Source: CAYPQL01 sp964412905 (GTDB taxonomy: Bacteria; Patescibacteriota; Minisyncoccia; JAHIHE01; JAGLIN01). From it: a stretch of 7,721 nucleotides of DNA. The notes below the pieces were generated by a model, which ran no database searches, had not been told where the DNA came from, and was given only the letters and a program-made list of their open reading frames with translations. Each line of letters begins with the position of its first letter. Position 1 is the first letter of the stretch. Location of the stretch: NCBI GenBank assembly GCA_964412905.1, contig CAYPQL010000051.1, positions 1-7,721 on the forward strand, given 5' to 3'. Position numbers and translations under genes: made by a program. Of this stretch, positions 1-6,369 are shown piece after piece.

Positions 1-316
1 TAATACTGCTTCCGAGAGTTTGCGTAATTTCATCAACCGAAAGAATTAAAAAATACCCGTCAATATTTTTCTTGGCGTGATATAGCTGATACATAATCGT
101 TGTCTTTCCAGCTCCGCGCAAACCGGTGAGCGCCACCCAGCGATAAGCTTGATTTCCGGCTAAAAATTGACCCAAGTGCGATTGAATTTTTATAAAAACA
201 TTTCTATTCGGCCGTTTTTTGTTTTGCGCGTCAAAAACATACGCCCGCCCGCGAAAATCAGCTTGCGCAATTTGATCGTTTATAAATTCCTTGATTTTTT
301 CCTTATTTGCAATCAT
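1..316 (-). CDS. AAA-family ATPase, N-terminal part (ATP-binding, DUF4143-type), cut by window edge
   Basis: This is an open reading frame of 105 codons from ATG at 316 that runs off the left edge without a stop. The N-terminal 60 residues are a helical lead-in. A Walker A motif, GLRGAGKT, lies at residues 65-72 after a hydrophobic strand (RWVALT). A second hydrophobic strand (YFLILSVDE) follows at about residues 89-97. This is the usual start of the AAA_14/DUF4143 ATP-binding proteins, about 400 aa long, abundant in archaea and candidate-phyla bacteria. Their role is poorly defined; they are thought to be NTP-driven regulators or toxin-antitoxin-like proteins. The Walker B motif and the DUF4143 domain would lie outside the window, so subfamily assignment is tentative. 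The gene has its own strong promoter and is probably a transcription unit separate from the restriction genes. No clear Shine-Dalgarno sequence precedes the ATG, only an A-rich stretch. Confidence 0.85.
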   Translation of the reverse strand, partial: MIANKEKIKEFINDQIAQADFRGRAYVFDAQNKKRPNRNVFIKIQSHLGQFLAGNQAYRWVALTGLRGAGKTTIMYQLYHAKKNIDGYFLILSVDEITQTLGSSI

Positions 317-353
317 TTTCTTTATTTTTTAACGCCTTTTTAGCGCTAACTAT

Positions 354-383
354 ATATTACACCAAGCCCGCATTCAGTGTCAA
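354..383 (-). promoter_or_regulatory. Sigma-70-type promoter of the ATPase gene
   Basis: On the minus strand a perfect -35 box TTGACA (378-383) is followed after 18 bp by TAATAT (354-359). Transcription would start near 347, leaving a leader of about 30 nt before the ATG at 316. It is the best -35/-10 pair in the window. Confidence 0.7.
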
Positions 384-398
384 GTCCGCTTTACACTG
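375..398. promoter_or_regulatory. Inverted repeat overlapping the -35 box (possible operator)
   Basis: CAGTGT (375-380) and ACACTG (393-398) form a perfect 6-bp inverted repeat with a 12-bp spacer. The left arm overlaps the -35 box of the ATPase promoter. The two arms are centred 18 bp apart, which would suit a dimeric repressor. It could also be chance in AT-rich DNA. Confidence 0.3.
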
Positions 399-621
399 AT
401 TTTATTTTTCAATTTTACCCTTTATTTTAGCCATTTTTACGGCAATTTTATAGATTGCAATCGCCACTTTTCAGCTTTAACAGTTATTAGGAGATTCCGA
501 ATAGCTGGATTTTTCTGTTTGAGGAATAAAAACCAAAAATTGTGATTTGTTTATTTGTTATTTTTTTCTTCGGCATAAATTTTGCAAAATTATTATTTCT
601 TACCCTTCTTCACGAATTTTT

Positions 622-843
622 TCACTTCCCTACCAAAATCGCGTCAAGGTTGTAGTGCTTTATATCACGCGCGACTTCTCTTGATGCTTCTTTTTGAACT
701 ATCCGGAAATTCCGGATAGTTGAATTTTCATCTAATTCTTGCTCCCCAATATCTTCAGGAATTAAATCTTTCCGATTCTTATAGAGCCATACCTCTTTAG
801 GGCATTGATAATATTTTATGTAGTCTGATTTGGAGATTATCAT
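622..843 (-). pseudogene. Chimeric gene relic: DUF2779 nuclease N-terminus joined to a RhuM fragment
   Basis: This 73-codon frame joins pieces of two unrelated families. Residues 1 to about 34 (SKSDYIKYYQCPKEVWLYK, then IPED) match the usual start of DUF2779 proteins. Those are Cas4-like PD-(D/E)XK nucleases of several hundred residues, and C14 is where their first Fe-S cysteine normally lies. From about residue 36, ELDENSTIRNFRIVQ and then YNLDAIL is the conserved middle of the RhuM virulence/phage-type family. In RhuM this part normally follows a KilA-N-like DNA-binding region and continues with a GYRV motif. Neither family is complete: the DUF2779 catalytic domain and both ends of RhuM are missing, and the frame stops at VGK. 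Family matches are from memory of the conserved motifs. RhuM genes are common cargo in type I restriction operons, which fits the setting. It starts 23 bp after the preceding gene and might still be translated, but neither parent function should survive. Confidence 0.7.
697..721. repeat. 25-bp near-perfect palindrome inside the RhuM fragment
   Basis: Arms AACTATCCGGAA (697-708) and TTCCGGATAGTT (710-721) are perfect 12-bp inverted repeats around a single central A. The segment encodes the STIRNFRI motif of the RhuM fragment, so it may be a by-product of that conserved coding sequence. It could still form a strong hairpin or a dyad binding site. Confidence 0.8.
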
Positions 844-866
844 TTTATAATATTATTGATACTAAT

Positions 867-1832
867 TTAAATATTTTTAACTTTTATTAAAGCATCCTTT
901 AATAGCTTTACTAAAACGATAATCTGTTTTTCATTCTTGACAGATCTGGGAAAAGATTTAATTTTTTTTAATATGTCTTTTGATATTATTAATTTTTCCC
1001 AACCCTCAATGCCAAACGCAATCATCGCTCTCTCGGGATAAATTCCCACTAAACCCAAAACTTTATTACGAGGACCGCTTGAATCAAAATATTCTAGACC
1101 TATCTCTTTACTTCTATATCTTATATTAATATTTTTAAATTCATTAGCTATTTTATAAAATTCGTCTTTAGCTAAAATTAATGCATCTCTAATTTCTGGT
1201 GAGTAAGAATCGCATAACTTGTTAAACTTTTCTTCATCAATTTTTATAGTTTTTATTTCCTTTTTATACTCAGAACATTTTTTAAAGAATTCTTTTCTTT
1301 GTTTATCTAAGTTTTTTTCACTAGTTAATTCCATGGAAGCTTCATTTAATTCTTTAGCTCCGTTTAAAATGCTCTCTTTACTTATCAAACTATATAATCG
1401 AAACAATATTTTTTCTCCGTCTTTATTTAATAAATCTTTAAAATTAAATTCTATAATAGGTTCAACTTCTTTTAAACTGTCAGAATTTACTAAGCTGGAG
1501 TACAACGCTGTCTGTTGCCCTGAAGTAATCAGAATAAATGGTGTCCGTAATTTTAGAGTGTATTCAAGACATTGCGCTAAATGATTTTTAATGCGCTGTT
1601 CCCAAGCTTTTGTTTCAATAATTAATATCGATTTAGATTTTTTATCTAACAAAACAATATCCGCGCTCAATAATTCAAAATCAGTATCCTCTGTTATGTT
1701 GTATCCCAGATATTCCAAGAGAGGTAAAATAATTTTAATTTTTACATTTTCTTCTGAACCCCGCCTTCCGGCAATAATATGTTTATCAGTTTTTATTGAA
1801 GAAATAATTTGTAAAAAATTCGATGAAGTCAT
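867..1832 (-). CDS. Solitary HsdR N-terminal-like PD-(D/E)XK nuclease protein
   Basis: A 321-aa protein. The N-terminal third resembles the type I restriction enzyme R protein N-terminal domain (HSDR_N-like). A helix with SEENVKIKIILPLLEYLGY (25-43) is followed by LLSADIVLL, with the likely catalytic D58. Then comes the strand SILIIETKAW, with E73 and K75, the E-x-K pair of PD-(D/E)XK nucleases. There is no Walker motif, so it cannot be a complete HsdR translocase. A lysine-rich, probably coiled region spans about 170-235. The C-terminal 90 residues end in a mixed alpha/beta segment that I do not recognise. The gene starts 16 bp after the hsdR stop and is presumably cotranscribed with it. No Shine-Dalgarno sequence is visible. 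It may be an accessory nuclease of the restriction locus or an independent defence protein; the nuclease fold is fairly secure, the role is not. Confidence 0.8.
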   Translation of the reverse strand: MTSSNFLQIISSIKTDKHIIAGRRGSEENVKIKIILPLLEYLGYNITEDTDFELLSADIVLLDKKSKSILIIETKAWEQRIKNHLAQCLEYTLKLRTPFILITSGQQTALYSSLVNSDSLKEVEPIIEFNFKDLLNKDGEKILFRLYSLISKESILNGAKELNEASMELTSEKNLDKQRKEFFKKCSEYKKEIKTIKIDEEKFNKLCDSYSPEIRDALILAKDEFYKIANEFKNINIRYRSKEIGLEYFDSSGPRNKVLGLVGIYPERAMIAFGIEGWEKLIISKDILKKIKSFPRSVKNEKQIIVLVKLLKDALIKVKNI

Positions 1833-1848
1833 TATTTTAATTTAATTA

Positions 1849-4800
1849 TTAATTATTATCTATTTGAATATATACATTCTTCTTCTCCTCAATATAACTG
1901 TCATAAACATGCTGAAAAATTAGATCTAATTTCATCTGCAACAATTTTGCATCATAGCTTTCCGGCAGCTCTTCATACAGGACATCAGTAATCGCTTCTC
2001 TTACTTGCGCGCGGGCTTGTTGTTTTTTGCGCCAATCAAGGCAAAGCAAGTTTTCTTTCTTTAATTTCTTAACTACATCCTTTGCCGCTTTTTTAATCTG
2101 CTTTCTTTCTTTCTCATCAAGATTCTCTTTATAGAGCAAATCAAATACTGCTAAATGCTCTTCGTCCAGATTTTCCCGCACGCTTCGTTTTTCTTCTTCA
2201 TTCAACTCCTGGGCAAAATTCATAAGCATTTCAAAAAATTCTTCAACCGTCCTGGCGCCGGTGTTGTATTCTTCAATTAATTTCTCTAATTTTTCTGCTA
2301 AATCCAAGCGGGTCGGATTTAAAGCGATCATTTTCTTGAGTTTTTGCTCAACTGATTGCTTTAATAATTCCGCCTCTTTATGTTTTTGCCCTTTGGCAAA
2401 AAGTTCGCGCAATTTTTCAAAATTTATTTTGCTCAAATCCGTTATCTTGCCGCCGCCTCTTATTTCATACCCCTCGGCCTCAATAGAATCATCAAGAATT
2501 TTCTCAATCTTATCAGCTATCTCGTCAACATTAATATCCTTTTGCGTAATAGCTCGCACCCGGTCGGCTAAAACGCGATGAGTTTTGACAATTTGGAAAA
2601 ATTCATTCGCGCGTCTGTCCGGCAAAATCGCTCCGAATAATTTAACAATTTTATTGCTCAAGCTTAAATATTTATTTTTTATCTCCTCGCTGATCAAAAT
2701 AATATCTACCGCCTCTTCAATTAATTTAATTTTCTCCAACTCCTCAGCTTCCATTATCTTCTCTATTGAAATTTTATATTTCTCCATAAATGCTTTACCC
2801 TTTTTCATTGCCTCTTTTAATTCCCTGACTAAACCCTCTTTCGGCGCAATCGGCATGTCTTTCTCACCGTCCGGCCCTATCGCGTACACTGATAACGCTT
2901 TTTGAAGATTTCTAAATACGCCGATATAATCCACTATTAAGCCATTATTCTTGCCTGGAAATACCCGATTCGCCCGAGCGATTGCCTGCATAAGCGTATG
3001 GTTTTTCATTGGCTTGTCCAAATAAATAGTTGACAGCGCTTCAACATCAAAACCGGTAAGCCACATACTGCAAACTATAACAATCCGCAAAGGATCATTC
3101 GGATCCTTGAATTTTGTTTCTAAATCTTCCTGAATCATACGCATCCGATGCGGGATTATATCCAATCCGTGTTTTTTGAAATAGTCCGCCTCATTTTGCG
3201 AGGAACTAATAACTACCGCTATATCAGGACAGCCGGGTCGCGCTTTTATTTTGTTATACATTTTTATGGCTGTTAGCCGGTCAATGCAGACAAAAAGCGC
3301 TTTGCCGTTATCGCCGCGCTCGTTAAAATGCTTCATCGCATCTTGAGCTATAGTATTGAGGCGGTCTTCACGAGTGATTAAATGATATTCCCGAGAAAAT
3401 TCGCTTTCTAATTTTTCCTCTTCATCTTTGTTGATGTCGATTGTTTCCAGAAGCATATTCATTCCGCTTTCAAATTTTTCCGCGTCCATCTGCAATTCCG
3501 GAATCCGATTCTCGTAGTAAAGCGGCACAGTTGCTTTGTCCAGCACTGACTGGCGGAAATTATAAATACTTACATAATCGCCGAATGTTTCCTTGGTTTC
3601 TTCCTCTTCGCCCTCTATCAGAGGCGTGCCGGTAAAGCCGATAAAGCTGGCTTTTGGCAGGGCATTGCGCATATTAAGCGCCAATAAATCATATTGCGTG
3701 CGGTGGGCTTCATCGGTCATAACGATAATATCCGAGCGCTCGGATAAAAGAGGAAATTCCGCCTCTTCTCCCTGCAGTTGGAATTTGTGGATGAGCGTAA
3801 AAATATTTCGGTGGTCTTCTTTAAGAAGCTGCCTAAGGTGCGTGATTGAATCAGCATGCACTTTATCTTCCGGCTCCAGCACTGCTCCGGCATTTTGAAA
3901 ATTCCTATAAATCTGCCCGTCCAATTCTTTACGATCGGTTACCACTATGAACGTATAGTTGCCTTCAAATTTCCGCATGACTTTTTGCGAAAAGAAAATC
4001 ATAGAATAGCTTTTGCCGCTCCCCTGCGTATGCCAAAATACGCCAAGTTTGCCTCTTTCTTCTTTTCGCTCCCGTACCTGCTCAAGCGACGCGATGGCAT
4101 TGTTTACTCCTAAAAACTGGTGATTTTTAGCGATTATTTTTATCAACCCGCCCTTTTCATTGCTAAACAATAAAAAATTCTCAAATATATCTATAATCCT
4201 ATTTTTTTCGCAGGTCCCCATTAAAATTGTGTCTAAACTTACAATCCCCTTTTCGCCTTCGGAATTAATTTTTTTCCATTCGCTAAAGTGTTCAAACCCG
4301 CTGGTAATTGATCCTATTTTGCTATCAGCTCCGTTGCTTAGAATTACAAAAGCGTTATACCAAAAAAGCTGCGGTATCGTATCTTTATAATCTTTTAAAT
4401 TATTATCAAAAGCATCGCGGATGTTTTTATGCGCGGCTTTTAGCTCAATAAAAATCAAAGGCAGTCCGTTCACAAAACCGATCAGATCCGCCCGGCGCTT
4501 GTACATATCGCCCACAATCCAAAACTGCGAAGTTAGAAAAAAATCATTACTTTCCGGATTGTCAAAATCAATGATTTTGATTAAATAATCTTCATTTTCT
4601 CCCTTATCATTTTGCGCTTCTGCTTTTACTCCGTTTCTAATCAGTTTATGGACTTCTTGATTGGCCGCCGCTAAACTCATAACTGACCTGTCCTTGGTTA
4701 TTTCCGCAATGGCCTGCTCAATCGCTTCTTTAGGCGTGCCAGTGTTTAGCTTTTCTAATGCTTCGCGCAATACCGGCAGAAGCACGACTTCATTTGCTGT

Positions 4801-4953
4801 TTCCCGCCCGAGCTGCGGCTGTTTTCCGTCGCTTAAATCAAATTGCCCGGTAAATTTTTCGCCAAAAGCGTTAATAAATGAATAGCTCAGCTGATCTTGA
4901 AAAATTTTAATCGCCGGCTGTTCCACTAAATTGTCTTCTGTGTAATCGTTCAT
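1849..4953 (-). CDS. hsdR: Type I restriction enzyme, R subunit (HsdR)
   Basis: A 1034-aa full-length R subunit, the ATP-dependent translocase and endonuclease of a type I restriction-modification complex (HsdR2M2S). It reels in DNA from unmethylated recognition sites and cuts at a distance. The N-terminal nuclease shows D156 (RADLIGF) and E170-L-K172 (FIELKAA). The SF2 helicase-like motor follows, with Walker A HTQGSGKS (308-315), DEAH (414-417), TGTP (441-444), TGFD (633-636) and the arginine-finger motif QAIARANR (656-663). The remaining 350 residues are charged and helical and would hold the C-terminal domain that docks on the methylase. No frameshift or lost catalytic residue is seen. 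The ATG at 4953 has no Shine-Dalgarno sequence. Its first 18 codons are duplicated at 6375-6428, where the copy overlaps the DUF4238 stop. The present hsdR is therefore separated from hsdS by a 1.4-kb block and would need its own promoter or read-through. Confidence 0.97.
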   Translation of the reverse strand: MNDYTEDNLVEQPAIKIFQDQLSYSFINAFGEKFTGQFDLSDGKQPQLGRETANEVVLLPVLREALEKLNTGTPKEAIEQAIAEITKDRSVMSLAAANQEVHKLIRNGVKAEAQNDKGENEDYLIKIIDFDNPESNDFFLTSQFWIVGDMYKRRADLIGFVNGLPLIFIELKAAHKNIRDAFDNNLKDYKDTIPQLFWYNAFVILSNGADSKIGSITSGFEHFSEWKKINSEGEKGIVSLDTILMGTCEKNRIIDIFENFLLFSNEKGGLIKIIAKNHQFLGVNNAIASLEQVRERKEERGKLGVFWHTQGSGKSYSMIFFSQKVMRKFEGNYTFIVVTDRKELDGQIYRNFQNAGAVLEPEDKVHADSITHLRQLLKEDHRNIFTLIHKFQLQGEEAEFPLLSERSDIIVMTDEAHRTQYDLLALNMRNALPKASFIGFTGTPLIEGEEEETKETFGDYVSIYNFRQSVLDKATVPLYYENRIPELQMDAEKFESGMNMLLETIDINKDEEEKLESEFSREYHLITREDRLNTIAQDAMKHFNERGDNGKALFVCIDRLTAIKMYNKIKARPGCPDIAVVISSSQNEADYFKKHGLDIIPHRMRMIQEDLETKFKDPNDPLRIVIVCSMWLTGFDVEALSTIYLDKPMKNHTLMQAIARANRVFPGKNNGLIVDYIGVFRNLQKALSVYAIGPDGEKDMPIAPKEGLVRELKEAMKKGKAFMEKYKISIEKIMEAEELEKIKLIEEAVDIILISEEIKNKYLSLSNKIVKLFGAILPDRRANEFFQIVKTHRVLADRVRAITQKDINVDEIADKIEKILDDSIEAEGYEIRGGGKITDLSKINFEKLRELFAKGQKHKEAELLKQSVEQKLKKMIALNPTRLDLAEKLEKLIEEYNTGARTVEEFFEMLMNFAQELNEEEKRSVRENLDEEHLAVFDLLYKENLDEKERKQIKKAAKDVVKKLKKENLLCLDWRKKQQARAQVREAITDVLYEELPESYDAKLLQMKLDLIFQHVYDSYIEEKKNVYIQIDNN
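4900..4953. repeat. Direct repeat of the hsdR 5' end, copy 2 (in intact hsdR)
   Basis: This is the partner of the copy at 6375-6428 and forms codons 1-18 of the intact hsdR. Homology ends abruptly after codon 18 on one side and at the ATG on the other. Confidence 0.92.
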
Positions 4954-4973
4954 ATTGCATTTATATGTGTATA

Positions 4974-4979
4974 ATTATA
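4974..4979 (-). promoter_or_regulatory. Candidate -10 box for hsdR
   Basis: A minus-strand TATAAT lies 21 bp upstream of the hsdR ATG and would give a very short leader. No good -35 box stands at the right distance. A second TATAAT on the same strand lies at 5018-5023. In this AT-rich stretch such hexamers are frequent by chance. Divergent transcription of hsdR and the small RNA from this spacer would be expected if either is real. Confidence 0.35.
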
Positions 4980-5053
4980 AAAAGTAAAATTTTATTTCGC
5001 TAATATTAAACAATTAAATTATATTGACATTCATATATATTTAATGTAAAGTG

Positions 5054-5062
5054 TGCTATAAT
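5054..5062 (+). promoter_or_regulatory. Extended -10 promoter of the structured RNA
   Basis: The plus strand reads TGCTATAAT: a perfect -10 hexamer (5057-5062) preceded by the TGn extension, which can replace a -35 box. A perfect TTGACA lies at 5024-5029, but its spacing to this -10 (27 bp) is too long. It could instead pair at 17 bp with the weaker TAAAGT at 5047-5052. The start expected from the extended -10 is about 5069, exactly the first base of the first RNA hairpin. Confidence 0.65.
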
Positions 5063-5068
5063 GTAATT

Positions 5069-5196
5069 ACAGTGGATAATATCCATTGTTGAGCTAATAA
5101 GTATTTACTTGTTAGCAATAGGGAGTATACCCACGGTATACTTGCAACCAGCCTTTTTTGGAAAGTTGTTGAGGCATAATCAACAACTTTTTATTT
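5069..5196 (+). ncRNA. Structured small RNA next to the DUF3800 gene (predicted)
   Basis: A transcript of about 125 nt is predicted between the extended -10 promoter and an intrinsic terminator. Hairpin 1 pairs 5069-5077 with 5081-5089 (9 bp, loop AAU). Hairpin 2 pairs 5093-5102 with 5107-5116 (10 bp, loop AUUU). Hairpin 3 pairs 5123-5131 with 5135-5143 (9 bp, loop CAC). The terminator stem follows after an 18-nt linker with a U6 run. Each of the first three hairpins contains one G-U pair (5072/5086, 5098/5111, 5123/5143). These would be C-A mismatches in the opposite RNA, so the fold favours the plus strand. The GCC at 5151-5153 could pair with GGC in the terminator loop (5173-5175) as a pseudoknot. 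No open frame of note lies in it. It is convergent with the DUF3800 gene pair and divergent from hsdR. Conserved RNAs beside DUF3800 genes are known from comparative genomics (the DUF3800 RNA motifs); whether this is one of them cannot be told without a covariance search. Confidence 0.65.
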
Positions 5197-5198
5197 TG
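5162..5198 (+). terminator. Intrinsic terminator of the structured RNA
   Basis: A perfect 11-bp stem (AAAGTTGTTGA, 5162-5172, with TCAACAACTTT, 5180-5190) encloses the 7-nt loop GGCATAA. It is followed on the plus strand by a T-rich tail (TTTTTATTTTG). On the minus strand the stem is followed by TCCAAAAAA rather than a U-tract, so it acts in the plus direction. The tail overlaps the stop codon of the convergent 155-aa gene. Confidence 0.8.
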
Positions 5199-5658
5199 AA
5201 AAAAAATCCTCCCATTTTTCATACTCTTTAGCCTGATAATGAGTTACCAAATGCGCTGTATAAACTCGTAATGTATTTTTTGATTTTATGTATCTGCATC
5301 TAACCACATAATAAGTGCCTTTTGATATTTTTTGGGATACAAAATAAATATGCCCATTATAAGGATTTTTCTTCACTTTTCTTGCTTCCGATTTATTAAT
5401 TATCTCTTTTATCCAACCTATTCTTGCGGCACGGCCTTTATTAAATTTCCGCAGTCCTTTTTTACCGCCCCTCCAAATATGTTTTATATCCTCATCATTG
5501 CTTCCGCAAAAAACAGCAAAACCTTCCGGCGCGAACATTTCGCCGCTGTATAATTCTTTAAACTTTTTAATATATTCGGCTTCGTTTTCTTCTCCGCCTA
5601 AATCAAAATAATCAAATCCCATACTAATCACATTTACATTTATTCTTTCCCGGCTCAA
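5191..5658 (-). CDS. Small basic protein, possible BECR-fold-like RNase, partner of DUF3800
   Basis: A 155-aa protein without a confident family. From residue 42 it is rich in basic and aromatic residues. It has a DIKHIWRGGKKGLRKF segment (57-72), then a helix with RAARIGWIKEII. A beta-rich C-terminus follows (GHIYFVSQ, TYYVVRCRYI, TLRVYTAHLVT). The order histidine-basic helix, then several strands ending in a V-T-A-H/Y-type strand, recalls small barnase/EndoU/RelE-like RNases and phage-type nuclease domains. That is a resemblance only, not a demonstrated homology. The longest frame overlaps the DUF3800 gene by 35 bp. An internal ATG at residue 13 (5622) lies 1 bp after the DUF3800 stop and is an equally likely start, giving 143 aa. 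Either way the two genes are tightly coupled. The stop abuts the terminator of the plus-strand RNA, so the mRNA end and the RNA overlap in antisense. A nuclease or toxin role would fit, but it is inference. Confidence 0.75.
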   Translation of the reverse strand: MSRERINVNVISMGFDYFDLGGEENEAEYIKKFKELYSGEMFAPEGFAVFCGSNDEDIKHIWRGGKKGLRKFNKGRAARIGWIKEIINKSEARKVKKNPYNGHIYFVSQKISKGTYYVVRCRYIKSKNTLRVYTAHLVTHYQAKEYEKWEDFFSK

Positions 5659-6346
5659 TGCAGAAAATATTAAATTTTTTTTCTGATGGCAAGGAGCAGT
5701 ATTTTAAATTTTTTTTGCTTAATTTAGCCGCTAAATATTCAATAAAAACTTTCTTACTCTCGCTTTGCGGCGCAATCTGGTTATTGTCGAAATTCACCGC
5801 TCCCGCAAAAAGATCTGCCAGCTGGATCAATTCGCTTTGGCTGGATTGCTGCGCTTGAACACTTTTAATAATTGCTTTCAAATATTTCGCCACTCTATAT
5901 TTTAAATAATACTCAAGCACATACACCCTGTTTTTTAGTTTTGTCGGCTTATAATCAAGGAAAATATAATACGTATTGCCGTTGATAAATTTGTTTTTTA
6001 ACAATTGGTAATAAAATTTATAGAATCCCTCTTCTTTATCGTTGCTGTGGTATATTTCATAATCAATTTTTTGACGATCTGCTTTAATGCAATGAAATTC
6101 CAGATCGTCCGGGTTATAACTTAAAAATAAATCAACCACATCCCTATAAAGCGGCAATAATGTTTTTGTTGTTTTATTCCATTTAATTTCACCTCTATAA
6201 TTATATTTTGCTTTTAATGCTTTTATTTTGCTTTTTAGTTCATCGCGCAATTCGCGCCGCATAAATAAAGCTCCAATAACCATGTATTGATTTTCCATAT
6301 TTTCAATACTGCTTTCGTCGCAATAGATGTTATAAATTTGTGGCAT
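5624..6346 (-). CDS. DUF3800 domain protein (RNase H-like fold)
   Basis: A 240-aa protein with the typical length and motif order of the DUF3800 family. The N-terminal strand is IYCDES, with D10 and E11. GEIKW follows, with E53 and K55, then a strand YYIFLD ending in D131. The strongly conserved C-terminal helix is QLADLFAGAV (175-184), with D178. These acidic residues are spaced as in RNase H/RuvC-like metal-dependent nucleases, to which DUF3800 is thought to belong. All of them are present, so the enzyme looks intact. The C-terminus ends in a cysteine/lysine tail (KCKCD) that overlaps or abuts the next gene. The ATG at 6346 follows the hsdR start remnant by 19 bp. Family members are found near mobile elements, defence islands and conserved small RNAs; a structured RNA gene lies about 430 bp away here. 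The family's biochemical function is not established. Confidence 0.9.
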   Translation of the reverse strand: MPQIYNIYCDESSIENMENQYMVIGALFMRRELRDELKSKIKALKAKYNYRGEIKWNKTTKTLLPLYRDVVDLFLSYNPDDLEFHCIKADRQKIDYEIYHSNDKEEGFYKFYYQLLKNKFINGNTYYIFLDYKPTKLKNRVYVLEYYLKYRVAKYLKAIIKSVQAQQSSQSELIQLADLFAGAVNFDNNQIAPQSESKKVFIEYLAAKLSKKNLKYCSLPSEKKFNIFCIEPGKNKCKCD

Positions 6347-6369
6347 ATAATTAAATTAGTTTAATTTAT

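Larger units (their letters stand above)
317..621. other. Intergenic stretch of 305 bp without a convincing gene
   Basis: The stretch holds the ATPase promoter and its inverted repeat in the left third. A 10-bp palindrome, GATTGCAATC, lies at 453-462. The rest is low-complexity AT-rich sequence with stops in all frames. The longest minus-strand possibility is a 29-codon frame (487-576) starting MPKKK, with no ribosome site or recognisable homology. Immediately 3' of the chimeric relic, a short frame ending at 593 reads REVKKFVKKGKK, which may be the tail of a further degraded gene. Confidence 0.5.

Noticed and set aside
487..576. 29-codon minus-strand frame beginning MPKKK
   Set aside because: It has no ribosome site and no recognisable homology, and it lies in low-complexity AT-rich sequence. 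A frame this short is expected by chance.
1219..1845. Plus-strand frames of 121 and 84 codons
   Set aside because: They are antisense to the HsdR-N-like gene, which has clear catalytic motifs; the hydrophobic, phenylalanine-rich composition is typical of the complement of lysine-rich AT-rich genes.
2261..3898. Several plus-strand open frames of 60-106 codons opposite hsdR
   Set aside because: They lie antisense to a complete, motif-rich hsdR gene, have no family features and overlap each other, so they are shadows.
5154..5159. Earlier terminator at the T6 run
   Set aside because: No GC-rich stem lies immediately before it; hairpin 3 ends 10 nt upstream, so the perfect 11-bp stem at 5162-5190 is the better stop.
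5069..5196. CRISPR array or type III toxin-antitoxin repeat array
   Set aside because: The three hairpins differ in sequence and there is no regular repeat-spacer pattern, so neither a CRISPR nor a ToxI-like tandem repeat fits.
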